Origin: Alitta virens
Taxonomy: Eukaryota; Annelida; Polychaeta; Phyllodocida; Nereididae
DNA length: 64,000 nt
Assembly (NCBI GenBank): GCA_932294295.1
Contig: OW028573.1
Span: forward strand, 60,675,829-60,739,828
Direction: 5' to 3'
Shown here: in pieces, positions 48,800-60,200 of the stretch
How positions within the stretch are numbered: the first letter of the stretch is position 1
Layout: the number at the start of each line of letters is the position of its first letter
The notes under the pieces: model-generated
Told to the model about the DNA's origin: nothing
The model's input: only the letters and a program-made list of their open reading frames with translations
Databases searched by the model: none
Translations under genes and position numbers: made by a program

Positions 48800-51700
48800 T
48801 ATCTACAAAGTAACTGCAAATTGAATTTAAACTTTGAACTTATTGAACTATACAGGTCAATAGATTTTTTTTTATCAACATCTAAATGTCTGGAAAGTGC
48901 ATAAAATACGTTAGAAGTTAACATATGGACCATTATAGACGATCTAGGTATAAATTAGGAACACATTAGGAGATAACTGGGAAATATCTGGGGAATATCT
49001 AGGGCTACAAACATCTGCAACTGTGTCTAGGAACTCGCCATATAGTAACTAACTAGAAGCTATCTATACTAGGAACTAGATGTATTTAGTAACTAAGTTC
49101 AGGACGTCCTGGAAATAACTAGGTACAGTTACTAGTCCAGATACATGTAAAAGTAAGAGTGCTCTTCTATACATTAAGGAGGCTTAAATTACAAATAACC
49201 GTCTTGCAAATCAATTTCGTTAATTGAATTGTAAGTTTAATGAGAAAACATTTGAACTGTTTGTGTCGCCCCCCCCCCCCCCTTGAAACTATTGAGTACA
49301 AGTTTAAAAAACAGAAATTAAATTTGTATCACGAGTAATATGGTGGCATTGCTCAAACCCTCGTTTTGTTGTGGGTTCAAAACCAAGAGGGTTTGATATA
49401 TTTATTAGAATTAAGAAAAATACTAGATGTAACACTGGATGAGATTTCCACAACAGCAAATTATGGATTAACTTGTCCGCTTGGGGCGCCACTAGTTATG
49501 TGTGTTGAATTCCCTTGTTGCACTGCTAACTTATTACAGTACTATTTCTTTATCGTTTCTTTCTCTCTCTCTTTCTTGACTTGTGTGCATTTTGACTTTG
49601 CTAAGACGTATTCCCACAAGGCTGACATTTATAAGAGAGAACTTCAAAGGCTATAATGGCATGCACAGATTACTTAAGTGTGCAGCTGTTTACTTTGTTG
49701 AGGCTAGCGCACAAGTATTCTCAGACTTGATAGATCTGATGGCTGATTTTTCCTGATAGCTGCTTCTTAAAACGTTCCAAGTAACCTCTGTGAGAAAAAA
49801 CCTTGTCTCTTTCATTTTGCGAACCAATAGATCTCGGACAAAGAAACCTCCAGGCCACTTGTGAGGCCGCCATTATTTTGACTGGTTACATGTACTGTGC
49901 GAATAAATTCTTGGGCACGTGACCAAGAACCTGCACAAGAAAGAAGGAATAGAAGGAAAGACACGCAAATGAACGTTAAGAAAATACATTTGGCAAAGGA
50001 AAATTGGCAGGGTGGGACACATATATGTTATACTGTTGGAATACTTCGAATACTGTGAACTGATGAGTCCATCGAATATTTCATTGTCAAATCCTTGTAA
50101 CTTAACTCTATCAATATCTGAAACTGCCAGCTGCCACCTTGAGGAAGACGAAATGATGAGATGAATTCACACCATGTATGTGCACCTTACAGAAGTATAT
50201 TGCCAATGACTTTGAATATAAGATTAAGTATATGGCCAATGATATTGGAGGCACTAGTCAGTAGTTACTAATAAAGAGTGCACAGGCCCGGAATCGAACC
50301 CCCAGTCAAAACATTTAATTAATCCTTTATACATTTATAGGATATTCTCATTATATTCCAGTCTCTATAGTTTTGCGACACTTAAGTTAAATTTTAAAGT
50401 TTCAATAAGACAAAAAATTAACATTTTACAGGCCTAGTACTTGCTCAATCATGCACTAAGTGCATTGCATATTTTATTTGCAAAAACAGATCAGTCACAA
50501 GCGTTTGTTTACCCGCTTGCTGGGAGTCTCCTCCAGCCTGCTTGTATGACATGTTATTGGTTAGACAAAAAGGATCAATCTTTGGATAGTTTGTTCTTAA
50601 ACTGAGGCAGTGTGCTGAGGGGGAGTTGTGATGAATGGATGTTTGCAAGTGTCAGACTCCTAGCCCATTCCTGGCCTCTCTTGTGTACTTTGCCATCCAA
50701 GGGCAGGAAGGCCTGGCGCCAACCCTTGTCAAAGCCACGAATGTCCTTCCTATGTTTTACAAGGACCTAATTTCACCTAAAATTGTATGAGAGCCAGTTT
50801 AGACTAAAGGTTTATAGATATAGTACTTGTGATGTGGCTGCGGAGGTCTCCATACATTTACAATGTAACTCATGCCATTAGATATAGTGAAATGCCAGTT
50901 GATGAACCACACTGAAATACTGAAACGAGTTGATTGTAGCTTCTCTTAATTATTTCCAGTACTGAAGAATCAAATTGTGGATACTTTTCATTTCAATTAT
51001 GCATACTGATGTAAATATATTTTGCCAATTGCATGGTTATTTCATAATATGTGCATCAAAACAAAGAAATTAATTTGTGATTAAATGGTAAAAGAGCGTG
51101 GGTTTAAGGCCATCTTTCAGTATGTCTGCCATTGTAAATATATACAACTGTATAACCTCAATAACAAAGCCATCTTGCCATCAAACCTACTTTGTACCAG
51201 AACCATGGATGGCTTTAATACAAAGGTTCAAATGTCATTATGTGCTAAAACAAAAAAACAAGTTTTTCCAATTAAAAAAGAATAGCAATGCAGCTCACTT
51301 TTCTAGCAACAAAATTTTTGTATCCGTTTTAAAAAAATGCTGTTGTCTTTTTCTTTGTCTAAAAAAGATCCCCCATGCACTAACAATGTAGTTGTTGGTT
51401 GTAAAACTGTAAAGAGACTCCTGCAACCCCAGGCCATTAGAGTAGATGATTGTGTCACTGTCCATGAGCAGAACAGGGCCCTGACAAAAGCCACATGCTC
51501 TTTAATTGACTCTTATGTCTAGTTTGCCCAGAGAAAGTAAGCCACAATCCTTGTTGTGATAAACTGTCTGATAGCCAAGTACCTCACATACGGCTAGAGG
51601 GCGACAGCTGTCAGTCTTAAGTTGCTCAATTTCTTTAACGTCTCTGTATGCTTGGAGGGCAGTAATCTGTGGCCTGCACCCTGATCTGAAGTGTATGATT

Positions 51701-52480
51701 TAGATTAATGAGCATGTCTTGTTTGTAAGTGGGTAAAAAAAAACCAAGGTGACTTTTTATTAAAGGCAGGCTCATTATGCTTTTGATTCTGATACGTTAG
51801 AATTTTTGAGAGGGGTTGCAACCTGGCCGGGCACGAGGGCCTTGAAAACGTGCATCAATACAGGGCAGCTGGGTGATGTAATTCTGGTGGAAGTGCACCA
51901 ACATCAGGGCCTGATCGAGGTGCTCTGAGCTGCTCTCCAAGGCTGCTCTCCAAGTCTGTTGAGTGGTAGGAGACGGCTCTATGATGCCCACTCCAATTGG
52001 CGTCAGTCTGGGGCTTTTTGAACTGGCCACTTGTAGCTTGGCCCAACCTGGAGACCGACCCCCTGAAGCTGAAGCTTACTTCTAGGACCAGTCTGGGGCC
52101 TGTTCAAGCCCCTTGTTTATGCTCACGTTAGAAAGCCCTTCAGATTCTTCCCCTGGCGTCCCATGTACATCCAGGACTCAAGTGCTTTTGCTAACTTTGT
52201 CCCAACCGACTTTACCCCTAAGCCATTGCCCAGCAGCCGTGCCCTCCTTCTTCCAGGGCTGTTTAGTCGTTCCTGGAGCCCCACAAGGATCTAGCACTTT
52301 AGGATTGGCTGGATTATAGAGCTAAATGTAAACAGAGGAACTCAGCCAAAGCGGCCATTTCCAGCCTCCAAGGTCAGATAGGGGTTCACTTCCATGCACA
52401 AATATGTAAATTTTCTCATACAGAAACTTCGTGCAGTGTTCTATCAATCTGAATAACAAGCTAAATCACATATCATATTG
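48800..52480. other. Intergenic DNA between the tRNA and the BAMBI gene
   Basis: No supported gene. It contains a 14-C tract (49269-49282), GGCGCC at 49485 and 50715, a CTAGAGGGCGAC motif at 51594-51605, and a G+C-richer stretch at 51790-52330 just past the 3' end of the BAMBI gene. Confidence 0.5.
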
Positions 52481-52968
52481 ACAAACCAAGTTTATTTCAC
52501 AATAATAAATAATATCTTCATATAAACAAAATATATCCATAAAGTGGATGAATCTGTACAACTCAAAACGTCCACAAAGCGTTTTGATCTCAAGTCATGG
52601 ATCCTTCCACACTTGATTTTATTTTGTACACATTAAGACGACAAAGCCATAGTCTGTGTGCAAATGAGCTTATTGAACGTGAAGATCATGTCGTGGGTTC
52701 CAGCTCTGCTTACATTAGTCCAGTGCAGTAATTTTTGTTGCAGATTGAACTGGGCATCATTGTAAATGTCTTTCAGATAACTGGAAGAATGAGAGGACGA
52801 TGATTGAATATGAGAACGTTACGTTATGATGTAAGACATTGATGTCTCGAGTCTTTGCGAAAGTGTGTTTGTTTGAAGTGAGATGTGATGATGCTAATGA
52901 ATGGATGCTGATGATGATGTGGTGATGACTCTGATGAGTATGTACAATGCAGATGACATCACATGGCG
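52481..52968 (-). promoter_or_regulatory. 3' UTR and polyadenylation signal of the BAMBI gene
   Basis: On the minus strand AATAAA lies at 52496-52491, about 475 bases after the stop codon. Near the stop codon the UTR is rich in ATC and CATCA repeats. Cleavage would fall near 52475. Confidence 0.5.
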
Positions 52969-53447
52969 CTATACAACGGAGGCAGGGTTGTCAGCAGGGA
53001 GCCCCGATTTGCCCCACACTATAATGGAACTGCAAGATCCCCCATGCTGACAGGAATCAGTCATCTTTTCATAGCCTCCCCGGCTGTCACAGTCCACTCT
53101 GATATTAACATCTTTGTACATGTGATTCCTTTTACTGTCTATGCTATTGAAGTGAGCATGGCGGTCTGTCTTGTCGTAAAAATGATCAGCCACATACAAC
53201 TGGGCTTTTGTCAGACTACGATGCCTTCGCATGGCCATCAACTGGCGGTGTCGGCGGTTGTCATGACGCAACATCCGGATAGCCAGTAGAACCAGGAGGA
53301 CCAGGATGAAGCCTCCAGAAATGGGCACAGCTATCACAGCGGCTTTGAACCACAAGTCTCTCTGTTGGTAACTCTTGTGGAGATAACGGTACTCGGTCTC
53401 AGGGTAAGGTCTCTCCCTCGGCCGCAGAGTCGTCTTGGAGTTCCCTC
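52969..53447 (-). CDS. BAMBI: BAMBI last coding exon (juxtamembrane, transmembrane, cytoplasmic tail)
   Basis: Acceptor TTTTGTTTCAG on the minus strand; the stop TAG is at 52971-52969. About 35 extracellular residues with Arg-rich RPRERP and an EYRYLHKSY stretch lead into the conserved helix (LWFKAAVIAVP onward). The tail continues with RHDNRRHRQ, a Lys/Arg-rich stretch, and a Ser/Gly/Cys-rich end resembling the C-terminal half of vertebrate BAMBI only loosely. Confidence 0.92.
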
Positions 53448-54159
53448 CTGAAACAAAATAAAGAATCATTAGCATGTTGGCAGTGCAAACAAACCTCTCG
53501 ATTCCTGGCTCTAGAGCCACTTGCAAAACACCACAAACCCACATGTGTTCAATCCATGCTATGTCAGCAAGGAGCCAGACCACAGCCATACTGTTGCTAA
53601 AGAACAATCACACAATAAAAACTTGCACACTAACCTAATGGAAAACACTCCTCCACTTATGCTTTTAATGAGTATTAGATAACTATGCATTTCCGGACTG
53701 ACATGTTTGTTCAATATAGACCAGTTCCATAAATAAACTGCAGTTAAAAAACTACGTTTACTGCAGTGCAATGCAAAAACTCAATACTGCTGATTTAATA
53801 ATTGCCCAGAGTACATTATATACAACACAGCCATTAAAAACTACATGATTATACACTCAGACTGCCTGGACCCACTTACACACAGGTAGATGATTTGTTA
53901 ACGTCCGTTGTCTGTAGCAACCACAGCAGTTTATCACACCTTCAGAATAGAAGGCACGGGACACTGGCGTCAGGGCTGTGTACATGGCGACAAGGAGTTG
54001 CATTTCTGCCTGTGTTTGCCTTCCATCGGGCCACGCAGCACCGAATGAAAGCAACAGCAAACAGAGCAGCAAACAACGACATGGCATCAGAGCCAGTCTA
54101 CAAGGCGTCCTGCCTGGCGCCACCAAGAGCCTGGACAAACACAAGGCTCCAGAAGGCTG

Positions 54160-54205
<46 letters not shown>

Positions 54206-57200
54206 GCTGCTACTGCTGCTGCTGCTGCTACTGCTGCTGCTGCTGCTGCTGATAATGGTCATAGATGGTGCCTTACTGCTGGTGTCAAGGCACGACCCAT
54301 GCAAGTTGGCAGCAATGTCATTTGACAAGAACATGCCTGCTGGGAAATGCTCTTTTGCTTTCCATTCCCAAGAGGAAAGCAATCATTGTTACTTGTTTCG
54401 GAGTCGCACAACACCACCAACATACTACACTCCAAAACCTTAGTAAATTGCCAGAAATGATACTTTCCACAATGGAACTAGCACATCATGTCCAAGACTC
54501 CCAAGACAATCTTTCCATATTAACAGGAGTGTGGTTAGATATTTAGTGCAAGGTGCAATAAGGTTAGTCCTGAAGTAACTTTCTTGTCAATTAAGTATTC
54601 ATCAATTCCCTAGTGAATCTCTAGAGCAAGATACAAGATAAAAAAAAACATTCACAAGATAGAAACACTATACAATACTAGAAAACAGTAGGTTCTACGC
54701 CTACGTCTCTCCTGTTTCGCATCAAGATTTACATTTCGGTTAGCCCATCACTACCAATCACGGGGGAGAGAAACAATGGATCCAGTTGCAACTGCTGTCT
54801 CTTTAGTTTATCTGCTGATGTCAAGAAGATTGTCACAAAACTTGTCCCCTCTGAACTGTTGTCCTTGCCCTGCTCTTACTTAGTCCTAACTAATGCATCA
54901 ACGTCACCCAATAGGCCCTTGGGGGTGGGACTTTTTATTACCAAAAAGTGAAGACATGCAGCAGCCAAAAGACCCAAAAAGTGTTTATCATGCACCAGAC
55001 AGGATTGACACGACTCAAGAGGTGTCTCTGGTTCATGGGTGATCCCAGACATCCTCTATCAAATATATTCATTGTGTACATCTCATTTATCATACAGCAT
55101 TCCTCCCACACTTGCATTTTTATCAGGAGCACAACTGCTTGAAATGCACTTAAAAAGAGCAGAGGAATAAAGTTAATCACTGTCATCTTAACTGATAAGG
55201 ATGGATAAGGATGGTTTCAAGACTTTGGGGGAAGTCCAAGGCCTTAGGATGTTGTGCAAGACATGACTTGATAACTGATCTCAAATAGAATTGAGCTTAC
55301 GTGTGCCTTAAGATTATCCCATTGTCTTAAGCAACACATAAACCAACAACAAGGCCTATAGGGACAGAAATGTTTCATACTAACTGAAAGAGAGATAGCA
55401 GAAATAGATTCTACATTTCTTAGAGTTTGTTTACTTGGAATTTGCTCCAGAGAAAGCGGAACGCCCATGTGGCTGTAGCCAGTGATCATCTCCCACCAAT
55501 CCATAGATCCATCATGGCAAAGTTTGAAGCCCAAGAATGTAGATAAAATCCTGGCTTAGACGGCACGAGAAATTGGATAATAAGAGCCAGATACGAAGGG
55601 TAGTTAGCTGGGCCAGGGGTCAGGGGCAGGGTGTATGTCTTGCCCGTCCCTGCAGCAAGGCCCAGATGTGTAGCTCCAGCCCTGCTCCCCTCCTATTACA
55701 TAATTGGTCATGGGTATGCTTGGATTTTCCACCAGTCATGTCAGCCGATAACTTTTTTTCTTTCAGTCTCAAGTTGGTTCTTTCAAAGAGAAAACCAACT
55801 CAGCTTGTGGCAGCTACTTTTACTATCCACCTACAATGAGTAGGCAGGAATCGGGGCACCAGCCTGAATGAAGACACAGGGGAATGATTGTGTTACCCCA
55901 AGGCATGACAAAGGGATCATTTTCACTAGAGCTTCTGATCCAACCACTGTAACATCATTAACTAAACACAACAGAAAAAGACAAGCAGCACCAAGACAGC
56001 ACCACTAATAGCCAGAGTAATAGCTCTGATCTCACCATCATTGCATGTTAAGTTTGACCTCTGGGATGACCTAACGGAACAGACTGAAAGGGTGGTCACA
56101 AACCTGGCACATGACCAAATGGGATGGGCAGACAGACAGGTAGACAGACAGACACCTTGAGTCACTAGAGCACCCCATCACGCACCCTGGTGCAGCCAAT
56201 GTGGCCAACCCCCCTGTGCCCAAAGCATTGTGGAAAATCAAATCGCTACATTAGAAGCAATCTTCAGCACGCAAGCCTATGATCTCACCAGCAGGTGAAA
56301 GCAGTCTTTGGTCTCAGTGGAAGAGGGGCAATTTTGGATATTGCTTTCAAAGTGGTCAGTAGATATAGACATTTGTGATGCTGCTTGTGTAGTTTACTTT
56401 CAGAAAACTTTCTTTTATCACACCTTAAAGCAATTGATGACTGTTGAAGTACTACTGATGTCTCAATAAACATGCTGGGGACTGTGTTTACATTTATAAA
56501 TATATAGCATGACTTATTCAATTTTCTTGATGATATTATCTGACTGAACTGAAATATACCATTACCCATGCAAAGAACAAGGCTTTACTGTTGATGTCCA
56601 GAGGAATGCAACGCAGGCAGGCTGACCACAGAGGCTGTCCAGAAGGCCGAGCAGTGACCAGTGTCCTCAGGAGACCAAGGGAGGAGGCGCCAGGATGGCT
56701 GGACCATCAGCTGCCTCTGTTTGCCTTCATGAATACATCATCCACTTGTGTCTCCAGCTCTTCAACCTCGTTCCCCAAACACCATCGATCCTATCTCTTG
56801 CTCAACTAATCCCCGAATCATGACCAGATTAATACGTGCAAAGCACAGCAAATCCCCTACCCTCATCCATTTGGAATAGAATAGAATAGAATAGAATAGA
56901 ATAGAATAGAATAGAATAGAATAGAATATAATGTTTTGGGCTACCCTCTTCCATTTGGAATAGAATAGAATAGAATATTTTGGGCTATCCTCTTCCATTT
57001 GGAATAGAATAGAATATAATGTTTTGGGCTATCCTCTTCCATTTGGAATATAATGTTTTGGGTTATCATCTTCCATTTGGAATAGAATAGAATGTTTTGT
57101 TTACTTGCACAGTGCACACTTTCCCCCCACTTTTACTCTTTTTTGCATCCTACTTCTCTGCTTCACCTGACAAAGATTAATAGAAGCGTCTTGTGACATA

Positions 57201-60200
57201 CTGTTTGTTCGCATTGCCACCGCCAGGTAGCATAGATACCGGACGTGAGCCTCGTTCTCAACTGACAGGGATAAATTATGGCGCCCCCCAACGGAGAGGG
57301 GAGGAGTGATGCGCTACATCAGAATGTCACAGGCATAAGGGGTTAGGTCAGCCGTGTCATTACTATAGCAATAGCAGAAAGACAGACGCAAGACATGCCA
57401 GGCCAGGATAAGCAGCCTTAATCACATTATAAACACTGCCATAGAACGTCAGTGCTAAGAAAACTGCGGTGCACCTCTCAGCTGGCTATCTCAAGGCAGA
57501 CTCTCTCCATCTCCACACACCTGCCCTATCCTACACAGACCCATTCTGCAGCAAGGGAACTGCACCCCTCACACAGCACCAACTGCACAAGATCAACACA
57601 GCAGAACCAGCAAGCCCCAGAGATCACCCCATCTCTTCCCAAGACATGTGTGTAGAACACTCAATCGAGTCAGTTTATCAGAAAAACCCATAATCCAAGC
57701 TAAATATTTAGAATTTACCTGTATGGCCGTAAGAAAGGGCTGGAAATGCCACCACTTGCCAATGTGTTTATTCAAAATGTTTAGATTGCAATCAGTAGCA
57801 ATATGTCGCACGAGCAGGGCAGGCAACAGGCAGGGACCGTGTTATTCTAGACATTCTAGATTATGCAGCATAAGGCAGGGTGTAAGCCATGAGCGGGCAG
57901 AAAAACACATTAGGTGGCCTGCATAAACTGTGCGGGGCAGGGGGGAGGGCGCACTGGGTTGGCCCAAAGGTAAGACAAGCCGGGCAAGGAGTTGGGCTTC
58001 ACCCTGCACCACAGCTAGAGCTAGCGGACGTGTCTCTATCCCTCTATCCTCTCCGCTTCTCTCTTCCCCTCTGGGATAGCATGCTCTGTGCTACGTTAGC
58101 AATGTGCTGGGCTGCATATCTGGCCAGCTGCTGGGGCGTCTAGATGCCCTCGGCGCCGCATCCCCGGGCCCACAGCGTCCTGCCGGGCTGATTGTTTGCC
58201 CAATACAGAATCCTTCTCGCCTTTCTTTCCCGCCGGCTACGACACTAGTTTACAGGCCCCAGGCGTATATGTCCCACCACGGGCCCCTTGCACACAACTG
58301 CTACACATTCCTGGGCTTCAAGTGCGCCTTTTGCAGGGATTAGCAGCTACGATATGCAGACATATTATGCAGCCCTGTCTCCTCTGCATATACACATTAT
58401 ATTGGGGCGAAGGGGCTAGGCAGTTCCGGTCTGGGCATGTTCATGTGTGAGTAGGCAGCATTAGTCTATCCTGATGACGCTAATCCGCTTTGTAGCATAT
58501 AACAGGCCGTGAGACCCCCAACCACCTCCGTCTGGTAGCTCACCTTTCAACTTCCATTGTTCACCTCGTGTGAAGCTTCCAGTCTTTCACTCAGCTCAGC
58601 ATGCACATTTCAAATTCCCTAATTATTAGCCGCCTAGTCATCCTTTGCTTTAGCCTTTGCTGAGGGCACCATGGCATTATGCTCTTTCACTATGACCTTC
58701 TATGGAAACAAGACACTGAACAACCACAAAGAAACGAGGGCATCTCTCCATCTCAAAGATCTCAAAGATCTGATGAGGACTTGACAACAGCAACCTTCTC
58801 GTGCCCACCCCGTATTTCATTACGTAACACACCTGACCGATTAGAGGGCGCTGCTGCTGCTGCTGCTGCAACACCAACATCTGTCGCCTTAGCAACCAGA
58901 GATGGCGCCACGACTCCACGGGGCTTGGGTGCATCACAGGATGATTAACCACAAATCCATCAATGGAACTGACAGGATCAACTATCACTTGGCCACGATC
59001 TGCCATAAGGCCTGTCTGCAATTGTTGCGTCACTAAAATAACAAGACTGATTGGTTCACACTGTCATGCATGCTGACTGATTGCCAGTGATTGGCCATGT
59101 GAACAAGTTAGAAAATTAATATTAAATTCGCATGCATGTATTATAAAACACAAAGCCTGTCACTGAACATGATTAATGTGCATAACAATATCTAATAATC
59201 ACTGTCAAATCCTGATCCAAGAGATAAATAATAGTTATTCCATAACATTATCAAGAAACCGTCAATAAAAGTGGATAACAGAGGCTATTAATTATAACTA
59301 CATGTCTTCATTGCATTGAATTGATTATATAATAATTAGTAAGTAACATTGGCCAGTATATAATATATCTTTATCATAGTCCATGCACGGCCCCCTGTCT
59401 GGACAGAAGTAATGAGGAGTTGACAAGATCAGCTGGAGCCTATATACTGAACCAATTTTTCGTCCTATCACTGCAGTATTTTTGTTTACTTTCAGAAAGT
59501 TGCATCAGGGGACGAAAGTTTGGAAACACAGAAGGCAGGACCTAAGGGCATCCTTCAGAACCCTATATTTAGTAACGTTCGTTTCCTGACAAACAATGCC
59601 CTCTTCCGCAGCGACAACGACGCAGCTGCGAGGTCACGTGACGTCCTCAGGCAACGTCACAAACGTCGGATGGAACGTCAGACAGCACGAGATGGAAGCG
59701 TCGGTCACGCAAGGGCTAGACCACACATGACACAAAACAAAGACACTCAAGTTTGATTTGTATCATTAGTGCAACCACGTGTTTGCATAAGAAGTTAAAA
59801 ACTGACAAATAACTTTAAGAAAAAGCCAGTTCCATGCCATAAACTGCATGTACGATATCCCTTTGCAGGCACTTTAAGATATATAGCCATGGTTAACCAC
59901 TCTTCCAAATGTTTGTAAATAACTGAATGCATAGACAATATATCACCACTGTAATATTACTTCCATGCACTTACAGTCTCTGGGGGAACTCATACCACAT
60001 CACCTCTGTGCTGAGTTCCAACTTATATACTTCATAAAGCAAGGTGATTGATTGATTGATAAAATATATCTATTAAGGGTATCAATTCAGATAAAAATGC
60101 TGTTTTACAATTGGCCCTGGTAACAATAGAATAAAATATGATTTAAAAATAATTTAAAAAGATCAAAAATTGTAAAAACATAATGCTTCAAGTGCAGCTT

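Noticed and set aside
50280..50312. B-box-like GGTTCGATTCC on the minus strand
   Set aside because: No A box, no tRNA fold around it; at most a decayed tRNA-like or SINE scrap.
53857..54144. Minus-strand frame with a signal-peptide-like MPCRCLLLCLLLLSF start
   Set aside because: It lies between BAMBI exons 2 and 3, which already join in phase; it cannot be the missing first exon, and no downstream ectodomain follows it.
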